64,000 nt of DNA. It comes from Thermosipho melanesiensis BI429 (GTDB lineage Bacteria; Thermotogota; Thermotogae; Thermotogales; Fervidobacteriaceae). Positions 1 through 8,135 of this stretch are shown here, piece by piece. Made by a program: the position numbers and the translations under genes. Within the stretch, counting starts at the first letter, position 1; each line of letters begins with the position of its first letter. The stretch lies in assembly GCF_000016905.1 (NCBI RefSeq), contig NC_009616.1:1798001-1862000 (forward strand), in the 5' to 3' direction. The notes below the pieces were generated by a model. It saw nothing but the letters and a program-made list of their open reading frames with translations, ran no database searches and was not told the DNA's origin.

Positions 1-144
1 TGTTTTTCCTTTAAATCTTTGATGAACTATTCCTGCTCTACTATCAGCTTTACATGTTTTTGATATATCTAACAAATACCTTATTTCATCTGTAGAAAAA
101 TCAAGTAAGGTTAATAACGATTTTCCTTTTAAATTCATTCCCAT
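1..144 (-). CDS. argF: Ornithine carbamoyltransferase, N-terminal part (cut by window edge)
   Basis: The 48 visible codons match the start of ornithine carbamoyltransferase, which joins carbamoyl phosphate to ornithine to give citrulline in the cytoplasm. The visible stretch has the family opening (LTLLDFSTDEIRYLLD) and ends at FKGKT, just before the carbamoyl-phosphate site expected beyond the edge. I chose the ATG at 142-144 because GGGAGGGG lies about five bases upstream; a second in-frame ATG lies at 136-138. It follows the cDPG-synthetase-like gene on the same strand after 42 bases that hold a hairpin covering part of the ribosome binding site. Identity rests on only 48 residues. Confidence 0.8.
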   Translation of the reverse strand, partial: MGMNLKGKSLLTLLDFSTDEIRYLLDISKTCKADSRAGIVHQRFKGKT

Positions 145-154
145 TTTAACCCCT

Positions 155-172
155 CCCGCTAAAATTAGCGGG
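155..172 (-). promoter_or_regulatory. Hairpin overlapping the argF ribosome binding site
   Basis: CCCGCTA and TAGCGGG form a perfect 7-bp stem with a 4-base loop between the upstream stop codon and argF. The downstream arm on the minus strand supplies the first G residues of the GGGAGGGG Shine-Dalgarno sequence. No T-tract follows, so it is more likely a translational or mRNA-stability element than a terminator. Its role is inferred. Confidence 0.45.
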
Positions 173-186
173 GACCCCCCCGCTTA

Positions 187-1521
187 TTATAACAATCCTT
201 TCTTTTGCAAAAATTCTTTTATTATGTCTTCAAGGGTTGGCTTTCCGATTTCTTGTAATTCGTAAGTTACTCTAACTGCTGGTTTATTTAATTTTGTAAC
301 TCTTCTAAGATCAATAGGAGTACCTATAATTACTAAATCAACATCTGCTCTATTGATTGTTTCTTCTAGCTCTTTCATTTGCTTTTCTCCATAACCCATT
401 GCTGGAAGAATCATATCAAGATGTGAATATTTTTTATAAGTATCCACAATAGAACCAACAGCATATGGCCTTGGATCAATGATTTCAGCTGCTCCAAATT
501 TTTTTGCTGCAACATAACCTGCCCCATATCTCATTTCACCGTGAGTTAGAGTTGGACCATCTTCTACTACAAGAACCCTTTTACCTTTTATCTCTTCAGG
601 ATTTTCTACAAAAATTGGTGATGCAGCATCTACAACAATTGCATTTGGATTCCATTTTTCAATATTTTTTCTTACCTTTTCAATTCCTTCAATATCAGCA
701 GTTTCTTCCTTATTTATTACAATAACATCCGCCATTAACAAGTTAGACATACCTGGATAATAAGCAATTTCATGACCAGGTCTGTGTGGATCAACTACGG
801 TAATTAAAAGATCTGTTTTATAGAATGGAAAATCATTATTTCCTCCATCCCAAAGAATAATATCTGGATCTTCAGCTTCTGCTGCTCTTAATATTGCTTC
901 ATAATCAACTCCTGCATAAATTACACTCTTTCTATCAATGTGTGGTTCGTATTCTTCTCTTTCTTCTATTGTACATTTATGTTTATCTAAATCAGAATAA
1001 TCAGCAAATCTTTGAACTTTCTGTGCAACTAAATCACCATATGGCATTGGGTGTCTAATGGAAATAACTTTTTTGCCAAAACTTCTTAAAATATCAAGAA
1101 CTCTTCTTGTTGTTTGGCTTTTTCCACAACCTGTTCTTATGGCACAAACTGAAATTACAGGTTTTGTAGATTCAATCATGGTATTGTTTGGACCCATTAA
1201 TTTGAAATCAGCACCAGCGGCTAAAACAATTTCAGCTTTTTCCATAACGTATTGGTGTGGAAGGTCACTATATGCCAAAATTACTTCATCAACTTTATGT
1301 TCTTTTATTAATTCAACCAACTTTTCCTCTGGTTCAATGGGAATACCATTTGGATATAATTCTCCTGCTAATTCCGCAGGATAAACCCTTCCCTCAATAT
1401 CTGGTATTTGCGTTGCTGTAAATGCTACAACTTCATAATCTGGATTATTCCTAAAATAAGCGTTAAAGTTATGAAAATCACGACCTGCTGCACCCATAAT
1501 AATAACTTTTTTCTTTGCCAT
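187..1521 (-). CDS. Cyclic 2,3-diphosphoglycerate synthetase-like P-loop protein
   Basis: This 444-residue cytoplasmic protein resembles the COG2403 family related to cyclic 2,3-diphosphoglycerate synthetase. An N-terminal nucleotide-binding fold (VIIMGAAGRDFHNF, about residues 6-19) is followed by a P-loop-like segment (AIRTGCGKSQTTRR, about 127-140) and an acidic WDGGNNDFPF motif near 225. The start has a clear GGAGGTGG seven bases upstream. It is transcribed towards argF, and members of this family often sit beside carbamoyl-phosphate and arginine-catabolism genes. The true reaction in bacteria is not settled; a role in carbamoyl phosphate or arginine metabolism is an inference from position. 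Confidence 0.7.
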   Translation of the reverse strand: MAKKKVIIMGAAGRDFHNFNAYFRNNPDYEVVAFTATQIPDIEGRVYPAELAGELYPNGIPIEPEEKLVELIKEHKVDEVILAYSDLPHQYVMEKAEIVLAAGADFKLMGPNNTMIESTKPVISVCAIRTGCGKSQTTRRVLDILRSFGKKVISIRHPMPYGDLVAQKVQRFADYSDLDKHKCTIEEREEYEPHIDRKSVIYAGVDYEAILRAAEAEDPDIILWDGGNNDFPFYKTDLLITVVDPHRPGHEIAYYPGMSNLLMADVIVINKEETADIEGIEKVRKNIEKWNPNAIVVDAASPIFVENPEEIKGKRVLVVEDGPTLTHGEMRYGAGYVAAKKFGAAEIIDPRPYAVGSIVDTYKKYSHLDMILPAMGYGEKQMKELEETINRADVDLVIIGTPIDLRRVTKLNKPAVRVTYELQEIGKPTLEDIIKEFLQKKGLL

Positions 1522-1670
1522 AAATCCACCTCCTCTATTTCTAATATCCCATTAAAAGTATATCCAAAAAAAATGAAATTATCAACTAAATTTCCGTATA
1601 ATTATAAAAATTTATCTTATTTATTCTCTTTTATACTTTATTATGCTTGAGTATACATAAATAGAGTTAT

Positions 1671-1710
1671 TTTAAAACAAACCCTTCCGAAACTTACGGA
1701 AGGGTTTGTT
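1671..1710 (-). terminator. Strong terminator after the chemoreceptor gene
   Basis: AACAAACCCTTCCG (1676-1689) pairs with CGGAAGGGTTTGTT (1697-1710), a 14-bp stem with a 7-base loop. It lies 31 bases after the chemoreceptor stop on the minus strand and is followed by a short TTTTAAAA tract. The rest of the 219-base gap holds the ribosome binding site of the next gene and no other gene I can see. Confidence 0.85.
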
Positions 1711-1740
1711 CATATCAAATCATATCTTAAAATTAACCAC

Positions 1741-3285
1741 CTAAATCTTATACCTTGCAACGATTTTCTTTAACTGTACTACGTTTTCTCGAATAAGTTT
1801 AACTCTAGAAGTTATCTCTTCAGCATTTGCCGTTGTCTCTTCCATCAAACTATTTATTTCTTCTATACTAGCATTAATATTTTCAACATTCTTTGCATTA
1901 TCTGTCATCGCCGTTGCTATTTCATCCACAGCCGCTGTTTGTTCTTCAACGGATGCGGCAATATTTTGAAGCATTTCATTTATTTTATCTATTGCAGCAA
2001 TTATTTCATTCAATTTTTCATCAGCTTGATCGGCAAGTTTTGCTCCTTCTTTAACGTGTTCAGTAATTTCATTGGAAACATTTCTTGCATCTGCTGCTAT
2101 CTTGCCAATTTCATCAACAACAACTTTTATTTTTTCAGAAGCAATCTTACTTTCTTCCGCCAACTTTCTTATTTCATCCGCAACTACTGCAAAACCCTTT
2201 CCAGCCTCTCCCGCTCTTGCAGCTTCTATTGCTGCATTTAACGCAAGCAAATTTGTTTGCTCAGCAATTTGATTTATTGTTTCAATAAATTGCGTAATAT
2301 CCTGTGCACCTTTGCTAAAACTTTCCACAACCCTCTCAACATCTCTTGTAGAATCAGCTATTATCTTGGTACTATTAATAACTTTTCTCAATATTTTTCC
2401 AGCTTCTTTTGCGTTCTCAGAACTCTTTTCGGCAAAAATAGCAGAATCCTGTGCACTATCGGCTATATGCTTAGTTGCAGAACTTATCTCCTGAGCACCT
2501 GCAGTTGTTTCCTGTATACTTGCTGAAATAGCTTCAACACTTTGAGAAATACTCATTAAATTATTCGTAGTCTCAACTGTTTGATTTGTAACATCTTCAA
2601 TTTCATCACTTACCACCTCTATATTTTCCGAAACAAACAGTGCTTCTTCTTGGATTTGTTTGAGATTTTCCCTTAAATATTCTATTGAAGATTTAAATTC
2701 ATCCAACATAATCCCAAATTCATCCTTACTATTTGTTCTTGTTATTTTAATAGTTAAATCGTTATTTTTTAATGAACGTGATGCTTCTATAACCGGATTT
2801 AAATATTTCAAAATTTTAGACAAGAGATACAACACTACAAATGCTGATATAATCAAAATTATTATCGGTAAATAAATTAACATCACATTTGAAAAACTTT
2901 CAAGATTCTCTTGGGTCTGAATAATTTTCTGCTTGTCTTCCTCAATTAATCTATAGAACTTTGTTTTAAAATCTTCTATTTCCCTTTCATTTACAGTCCC
3001 ATTCACTATTTTATATTTAAGAACCAAAAATTCCTTTTTTAAATTATTATCAGTAAGTATCTCTTCAATTTGCGCTAACAAATCATTTATACTTTTGTTT
3101 TCTTTTATTGACATTAAAATTTCATCCAACATTTTGTTTGTCTGAAATGCACTTGCAAAATTATCAACAACTTGCAAGGTTAAGTTTTTATAGCTATTAA
3201 TCTTAGTTACCGTAAAAAACCCCATAAAAAACAAAACCAAGAAAGGTATCATTACCATCAACAAAATTTTTACTTTTAAGCTCAT
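1741..3285 (-). CDS. Methyl-accepting chemotaxis protein, membrane type
   Basis: A 514-residue transmembrane chemoreceptor that would signal through CheA/CheW to the flagellar motor. A membrane segment at about residues 7-27 and another at 134-156 bracket a sensor domain of only about 105 residues, which is short. A HAMP region (about 157-210) follows, then a long coiled-coil signalling domain with the conserved tip ([20 protein letters not shown]). The ligand cannot be read from the sequence. It lies 24 bases downstream of the HD-GYP gene and shares its transcript, which ends at the terminator just after this gene. The start has GGAGGTGG upstream. Confidence 0.93.
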   Translation of the reverse strand: MSLKVKILLMVMIPFLVLFFMGFFTVTKINSYKNLTLQVVDNFASAFQTNKMLDEILMSIKENKSINDLLAQIEEILTDNNLKKEFLVLKYKIVNGTVNEREIEDFKTKFYRLIEEDKQKIIQTQENLESFSNVMLIYLPIIILIISAFVVLYLLSKILKYLNPVIEASRSLKNNDLTIKITRTNSKDEFGIMLDEFKSSIEYLRENLKQIQEEALFVSENIEVVSDEIEDVTNQTVETTNNLMSISQSVEAISASIQETTAGAQEISSATKHIADSAQDSAIFAEKSSENAKEAGKILRKVINSTKIIADSTRDVERVVESFSKGAQDITQFIETINQIAEQTNLLALNAAIEAARAGEAGKGFAVVADEIRKLAEESKIASEKIKVVVDEIGKIAADARNVSNEITEHVKEGAKLADQADEKLNEIIAAIDKINEMLQNIAASVEEQTAAVDEIATAMTDNAKNVENINASIEEINSLMEETTANAEEITSRVKLIRENVVQLKKIVARYKI

Positions 3286-3309
3286 ATACTTCCACCTCCC
3301 TTTATAAAA

Positions 3310-4650
3310 TCAATAAAATTTAAAACCTTCATTAAACAAATCTAGACATACTTCAACAACTTTCTCGTCATATTTTTTTCTTGCATTATTTTTTAATTCA
3401 ACAATTGCTTTTTCCAATCCCAAAGAAGGTCTATACGGTCTATGAGATATCATTGCATCAACAGTATCAGCTACTGCTATAACTTTTGATTCCATCAAGA
3501 TATCATCTCCCTTTAATCCAAATGGATAACCACTTCCATCTATTCTTTCATGATGTTGAAGTACAATTTCACTTATTTTATCGTAAGGTGAAATTAAATC
3601 AGATAACAAATTATAACCTATTTTTGGATGCTCCTTAATTAAGTTGAATTCTAAGTCAGAAAGCTTTGAAGGTTTAACTAAAATTTCAATAGGAACACCA
3701 ATTTTACCAATATCATGAACCAACGCTGCATATTTTAAAATAAGTAATCGTTCATTGTCAAAACCTAATCTTTTTCCAATTTCATATGAAAGCCTAGAAA
3801 CGTTTTTCTGATGTCCCGCAGTGTACGGATCTCTTAATTCAACTATTTTTGACATAACTTCAATAATATCATCTATTGCTTCCAATAATTGATGATTTTT
3901 ACGTGAAATCTCATTTTTTAAAGAAATCCTATCTATAGTCATTGAGATAGCAACTTCAATCTCCTTTAAAAAATTAAGCAAATATTCATCAAAAAACTTT
4001 TTATCCTCTAATTCAAAAATTACTATCTCAATAACAATATTTGAATGGTAAATAGGAAAAAATAAAACATATTTTCCATTAATTTTTTCAATATAATATT
4101 TACCATTCTTATATATCTCCGTAAGCTTTAACTCAAGATTATCCGAATAAACGAAATTTTTAGATGAAGAAATTTCTTTTACTACACCATTTTCAACACG
4201 AAAAATTCCAACTGAATATACGCCATCAATTTTCATAAATTTCTCTACTAATGAATTATAAACTTCAAAGATATCTTTTGGATCTATAAAAACAGATAAT
4301 AATTCAAGCTCCAATTTATTAAAAAAATCTAATCTATTCATTTCATACTGTTTTTTCAAAAATTCAGACAAATCACTAAACACAATCCAACAAAAATCAC
4401 CTTCTGGAATAACAGTTATTTCAATAAAACCACTAAAATTTACAGAATAAACAAATAATCGACTAGGTTTATTTAAAAACATTAAATTTTTAATTTTTTT
4501 TACTATATCCTCATCTAATCTAGATGAAATATCATCAAATATTGATATTTCATTAACGTTTAAAAATTGCAAAAATTCTTCCGATGCATACAAAATCCTT
4601 AAATCTTTTTTTGATTTATCTTTCAAACATTTTATAACTCCCAAATTCAT
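3310..4650 (-). CDS. HD-GYP domain protein, probable c-di-GMP phosphodiesterase
   Basis: A 446-residue soluble protein. Its C-terminal third (about 265-446) carries HD-GYP hallmarks: RDPYTAGHQ, HDIGKIG with the HD pair, HHERIDGSGYP with the GYP motif, and ADTVDAM. These enzymes hydrolyse cyclic di-GMP. The first 250 residues have no membrane segment and may hold PAS- and GAF-like sensor folds, which I cannot assign firmly. It is the first gene of a two-gene unit with the downstream chemoreceptor, suggesting a link between second-messenger level and motility. Activity has not been shown from sequence alone. Confidence 0.85.
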   Translation of the reverse strand: MNLGVIKCLKDKSKKDLRILYASEEFLQFLNVNEISIFDDISSRLDEDIVKKIKNLMFLNKPSRLFVYSVNFSGFIEITVIPEGDFCWIVFSDLSEFLKKQYEMNRLDFFNKLELELLSVFIDPKDIFEVYNSLVEKFMKIDGVYSVGIFRVENGVVKEISSSKNFVYSDNLELKLTEIYKNGKYYIEKINGKYVLFFPIYHSNIVIEIVIFELEDKKFFDEYLLNFLKEIEVAISMTIDRISLKNEISRKNHQLLEAIDDIIEVMSKIVELRDPYTAGHQKNVSRLSYEIGKRLGFDNERLLILKYAALVHDIGKIGVPIEILVKPSKLSDLEFNLIKEHPKIGYNLLSDLISPYDKISEIVLQHHERIDGSGYPFGLKGDDILMESKVIAVADTVDAMISHRPYRPSLGLEKAIVELKNNARKKYDEKVVEVCLDLFNEGFKFY

Positions 4651-4682
4651 ATACTCACCTCATAAATAAAAAACTCAATAAA

Positions 4683-4712
4683 ATTATACCACTTCTTTAG
4701 CTTTTGAAACAA
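4683..4712 (-). promoter_or_regulatory. Promoter of the HD-GYP/chemoreceptor unit
   Basis: On the minus strand TTGTTT (4707-4712) and TATAAT (4683-4688) are separated by 18 bases, and TGG directly precedes the -10, giving an extended -10. It lies 33 bases upstream of the HD-GYP start codon. Confidence 0.7.
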
Positions 4713-4740
4713 TTAAGAATAAATTAAATTTTAGAAAACA

Positions 4741-4771
4741 ACAAAAAATTGCAATCAAAAACTGATTGCAA
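4741..4771 (-). terminator. Terminator of the trehalose/maltose-type ABC operon
   Basis: TTGCAATCA (4749-4757) pairs with TGATTGCAA (4763-4771), a 9-bp stem with a 5-base loop. On the minus strand it is followed by a TTTTTTGTT tract. It lies just downstream of the last permease gene. Confidence 0.85.
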
Positions 4772-4792
4772 AGTATTACATTTATTTAAATT

Positions 4793-5632
4793 CTATCCTT
4801 TAACTGAACCTGCGGAAAGACCTGCTATAATCTTTTTTTGGAAAATAAGTACCAAAATGACTAGAGGTGTAGTAACAATAACTGCAGCAGCCATAATTTG
4901 TCCCCAAGGAATCTCATACTGAGATGCTCCTTTAAACAAAGCAATTGCAACTGGAACAGTATATTTATTTGGTCTTTGCATAAACGTTAAAGCATACAAA
5001 AATTCATTCCATGCTGAGATAAACGTTAAAAGCCCAGTAGCTACAAGCCCCGGTGCAGCCATTGGCAAAACAATCGACCATAATGTTCTAAGCTTTGAAC
5101 AACCATCTATTGCCGCCGATTCTTCCACTTCCCTTGGAAGTTCTCTAAAGAAATTTTGTAAAATCCAAGTAGTCAGTGGCAATGTCATAGATACATATGG
5201 TAATATAAGCCCTGCATAAGTATTAATTAACTTTAATTTTCTTAAAATAACAAACAACGAACCTAAAATAGAAACTTGTGGAAACATACTAACTGCTAAA
5301 ATCAAAGACATCACAACAACTTTTCCTTTGAATTTGAACCTAGCAATAGCATAGCCAGCAAGTGAACCAATTGCCAATGATAGTATTGTTGTTATTCCAG
5401 ATACAACAATACTATTCCAAATATTTATATGAAAAGGTCTTTCAGTAAAAACCTTTATATAATTTTCAAAGGTTATTCTTTTAGGGAACAAAGAAGGGTT
5501 TAATTCAAATAAATCTTTGTCGGGTTTTAACGAAGAAATTACTGCCCAATAAAATGGAAATACACACCAAACAAAGATTAACACAACCGCAATGTATAAA
5601 AAAAACTTATATAATATCTTTTTCATTTTCAT
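4793..5632 (-). CDS. Sugar ABC transporter permease, MalG type
   Basis: A 279-residue inner-membrane permease with about six membrane helices. The EAA loop that contacts the ATPase is visible (EESAAIDGCSKLRTLWSIVLP, about 170-190, quoted here only as its key region EESAAIDG), and the C-terminus GLSAGSVKG is typical of MalG-family permeases. It is the third gene of the binding protein-permease-permease operon, 11 bases after the MalF-type gene. No ATPase gene lies in the cluster, so a shared MalK-like ATPase elsewhere is expected. Divergent TreT points to trehalose or maltose as substrate, an inference. Confidence 0.9.
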   Translation of the reverse strand: MKMKKILYKFFLYIAVVLIFVWCVFPFYWAVISSLKPDKDLFELNPSLFPKRITFENYIKVFTERPFHINIWNSIVVSGITTILSLAIGSLAGYAIARFKFKGKVVVMSLILAVSMFPQVSILGSLFVILRKLKLINTYAGLILPYVSMTLPLTTWILQNFFRELPREVEESAAIDGCSKLRTLWSIVLPMAAPGLVATGLLTFISAWNEFLYALTFMQRPNKYTVPVAIALFKGASQYEIPWGQIMAAAVIVTTPLVILVLIFQKKIIAGLSAGSVKG

Positions 5633-5643
5633 ATTATCACTCC

Positions 5644-6525
5644 CTAGTCTATCTGCAATTTTAGTGATTTAATATAAATTACGGCAAATACAGATATCAA
5701 TAAAAATATAATCACAGAAAGACTCGAACCATAACCAAACCATGTTCCTGTAAATGCCCTATCCATCAGAAGTGATCTATTATAAACAGATAACGTTTCA
5801 GTTCCTACACTTCCCCTTGTCATAACATAAACAACATCAAAAACCCTTAAAGCATCTAATGTTCTAAATATTAACGCAATACCAATTGTCTGCGTAATTT
5901 GTGGTAATGTTATTTCAAAAAATCTTTGTAACATGTTTGCACCATCAATTTTGGCAGCTTCATATAATTGTTCAGGTATAAGTTGTAATCCCGCAAGAAT
6001 CAACAACGCCATAAAAGGTGTGGTTTTCCAAACATCAACTTGAATTATCGCCCACAAGGCAAGCCCAGGTCTTCCCAAAATTGGTGTTCCAGGTTCTATA
6101 ATTCCTAAAGCCTCGTATAATCTTGAAATAATCCCAAATTGATCGTTAAACATCCATCTCCACATCTGAGAAGAAATCGCTGTTGGAATTGCCCAAGGAA
6201 TTAGCATAGCCGCTCTAATTGCCCCTCTAAATTTAAAATTTTGATGAACAACTAACGCTATCAAAAGCCCCAAAATTGTTTCAAGTGAAACTGAAATAAC
6301 AGTAAAAATAACTGTTGTTTTTAAAGAATCCCAAAACCTTGAATCGTTAAAGAGCTTTATATAATTTCCAAACCCAACAAATTCCTTGGGAAATCTTGGG
6401 TTCAAACCAAAATCAAAAAAACTATCGTAAAAAGTTTTAAAAAGCGGAAAAAATGCTATTACAGAAATAACAAATATTGCTGGAAAAATCATCCAAAAAG
6501 TTACAATTGGTTCTTTTTTATGCAT
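5644..6525 (-). CDS. Sugar ABC transporter permease, MalF type
   Basis: A 293-residue inner-membrane permease with about six helices and the EAA motif (YEAAKIDGANMLQRF, about 187-201). It would pair with the MalG-type protein encoded 11 bases downstream to form the channel of a carbohydrate importer. It is the second gene of the operon, 43 bases after the binding-protein gene; the gap holds a GC hairpin. Its length and lack of a large periplasmic loop resemble thermophile trehalose/maltose permeases more than E. coli MalF. Substrate is inferred from the linked TreT gene. Confidence 0.9.
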   Translation of the reverse strand: MHKKEPIVTFWMIFPAIFVISVIAFFPLFKTFYDSFFDFGLNPRFPKEFVGFGNYIKLFNDSRFWDSLKTTVIFTVISVSLETILGLLIALVVHQNFKFRGAIRAAMLIPWAIPTAISSQMWRWMFNDQFGIISRLYEALGIIEPGTPILGRPGLALWAIIQVDVWKTTPFMALLILAGLQLIPEQLYEAAKIDGANMLQRFFEITLPQITQTIGIALIFRTLDALRVFDVVYVMTRGSVGTETLSVYNRSLLMDRAFTGTWFGYGSSLSVIIFLLISVFAVIYIKSLKLQID

Positions 6526-6551
6526 TTTTTACCACCTCACATCAATAACTA

Positions 6552-6567
6552 GGGGGGATAACCCCCC
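6552..6567 (-). promoter_or_regulatory. Hairpin after the binding-protein stop codon
   Basis: GGGGGG and CCCCCC form a 6-bp all-GC stem with an ATAA loop, starting directly after the binding-protein stop. No T-tract follows on the minus strand, so it fits an mRNA-stabilising or partial-attenuation element that keeps binding protein more abundant than permeases, a common arrangement in binding-protein operons. Confidence 0.55.
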
Positions 6568-6568
6568 A

Positions 6569-7804
6569 TTATTTTATAAGCATTTTTAACTCCTTCTCTA
6601 AATCTTTTATAGCTTGTTCAGGTGTAACCTGTCTTGTCAAGGCCGCGTGAATATGTCTTTGAATTGCATCAGAAATTTCCGCGTAATTTACTGCCCTTGG
6701 TCTTGGAAGAGCATTAATGAATACATCAAACAACTCGACCATAAATGGATTAACTTCCTTCAATTTTGGCTCTTCATATACGGCCATTCTTGTTGGATTT
6801 TGCCCTGCATTAATTGCCTTATACAATTGTTGATTGTGACTTGTAAGGAACTTAATTAATTTCTTTGCAGCTTCTTTTTCTTTTGGTGAAGAATTTGCAT
6901 TAATTCCTAAATTCCATCCACCCAATGTTGCTGCGTGTTTACCACCAGGACCTTTTGGGAGTGGTGCAATACCCACTTTTCCTTTTATAGGTGAATCATC
7001 GGAATTTGCAAGCGACCATGCATATGGCCAATTTCTCATAAATACTGCATTACCACTTTGGAAAATTCTTCTTGCATCTTCTTCCATGTACGTTGTTACA
7101 CCTTCAGGAGAAATTCTATTTTTGTAAATTAAATCTACCATAAATTGCAATGCTTCTACCGCTTTAGGATTATTGACTACAACATTTCCATTTTCATTTA
7201 AAACATCTGTTCCAAAAGACCATAAATATTCCATAAAATCACATACTAATCCTTCGTATCTTGCACCTTGCCAAACAAAACCTTCTATACCTTCGGCTTG
7301 TGAAATCTTTTTTGCCATCTCAACCAATTCATCCCATGTTTCAGGTGGTTTTTTGTATCCATATTTTTCAAGTAAATCTTTTCTGTAATACAAAAGGCCT
7401 GCATCAGTAAACCATGGAACTGCAACAATTCTTCCCATTACTGTAACAGATTTAACTGTACCTGGTAAAAACTTATCAAGTTCAAAGTATTGATAATCAT
7501 CTGTTAAATCCTCTAAAAATGGAGCAAATTCTGGAGGCCAAATTACGTCTAACATTAACACATCAGGATCACTTTCTCCTGCAGCCAAATACGTAACATA
7601 CAAATCATGTCTTTCTGTAGAAGAATCTGGCATTGGAATAACAGTAACTACTATATCAGGATTTTCCTTCATAAACTCTTTTAGCTGTGCGTATAAAACT
7701 TCAAGTTCTTTTCCCACACCACCGGATGTCATAGTAATTGTAGTAATTCCAAGCGATAATACAAAAAGTGACAATAAAATGCCTAAAACAACTAATCTTT
7801 TCAT
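6569..7804 (-). CDS. Extracellular sugar-binding protein, trehalose/maltose type
   Basis: A 411-residue secreted solute-binding protein of the MalE-like family. A signal peptide covers about residues 1-19 (hydrophobic LVVLGILLSLFVLSLG) with no lipobox cysteine. The mature part has the expected two-lobe pattern, with DVLMLDVIWPPEFA near 80 and VAVPWFTDAGLLYYRKDLL near 130 (key residues W, D, YYRK). The early segment resembles Thermococcus/Thermotoga trehalose-maltose binding proteins. It is the first gene of the importer operon and is divergent from TreT across 331 bases carrying paired operator-like sites. Exact sugar is inferred from context. Confidence 0.88.
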   Translation of the reverse strand: MKRLVVLGILLSLFVLSLGITTITMTSGGVGKELEVLYAQLKEFMKENPDIVVTVIPMPDSSTERHDLYVTYLAAGESDPDVLMLDVIWPPEFAPFLEDLTDDYQYFELDKFLPGTVKSVTVMGRIVAVPWFTDAGLLYYRKDLLEKYGYKKPPETWDELVEMAKKISQAEGIEGFVWQGARYEGLVCDFMEYLWSFGTDVLNENGNVVVNNPKAVEALQFMVDLIYKNRISPEGVTTYMEEDARRIFQSGNAVFMRNWPYAWSLANSDDSPIKGKVGIAPLPKGPGGKHAATLGGWNLGINANSSPKEKEAAKKLIKFLTSHNQQLYKAINAGQNPTRMAVYEEPKLKEVNPFMVELFDVFINALPRPRAVNYAEISDAIQRHIHAALTRQVTPEQAIKDLEKELKMLIK

Positions 7805-7830
7805 TAAAAGAACACCTCCTTTTTTTTAAG

Positions 7831-7845
7831 TTCGAATTTATATTA
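7831..7845 (-). promoter_or_regulatory. Promoter -10 and operator-like TTCGAA of the importer operon
   Basis: On the minus strand TGTTAATAT gives an extended -10 (TAATAT at 7840-7845). Three bases further on lies TTCGAA (7831-7836), probably overlapping the transcription start. The divergent treT promoter has the same TTCGAA at the same spacing, so this is a candidate operator of the linked ROK regulator. Confidence 0.6.
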
Positions 7846-7948
7846 ACATATTTTGCACAAATTTGGAAACTTATGTGTAAAATAGATTTTTTTCATTAAA
7901 CAATTTTCAAAATGAATAAATTGATATAAACAACTATAATTTATATTG

Positions 7949-7958
7949 GAAACGTTTC
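7949..7958. promoter_or_regulatory. CG-centred palindrome in the trehalose divergent region
   Basis: GAAACGTTTC is a perfect 10-bp palindrome near the middle of the 331-base gap between the importer and treT. Its CG centre resembles LacI-family and catabolite-type operators. Two other AT palindromes lie nearby: ATCATT-T-AATGAT at 7964-7976 and AATAATATATTATT at 7993-8006. No LacI-type gene is in the window, so the binding protein is unknown. Confidence 0.45.
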
Positions 7959-8090
7959 ATAAAATCATTTAATGATATCTAATTTATTCAGAAATAATAT
8001 ATTATTCTTTATTTATAGTATTTAAAATAAACTATTTTATTTTCGATAAAAATAACTCAATATATTGTAATTTTTCATCTATTATTAATA

Positions 8091-8110
8091 TGTTATAATT
8101 ATTTCGAAAT
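8091..8110 (+). promoter_or_regulatory. treT promoter with operator-like palindrome
   Basis: TGTTATAAT (8091-8099) is an extended -10. ATTTCGAAAT (8101-8110), a perfect palindrome, begins two bases after the hexamer, with its TTCGAA core exactly three bases after the -10 as in the divergent importer promoter. AGGAGG and ATG of treT follow at about 25 bases. Confidence 0.65.
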
Positions 8111-8135
8111 TCAAAAAAATAGGAGGCTGAAAAAT

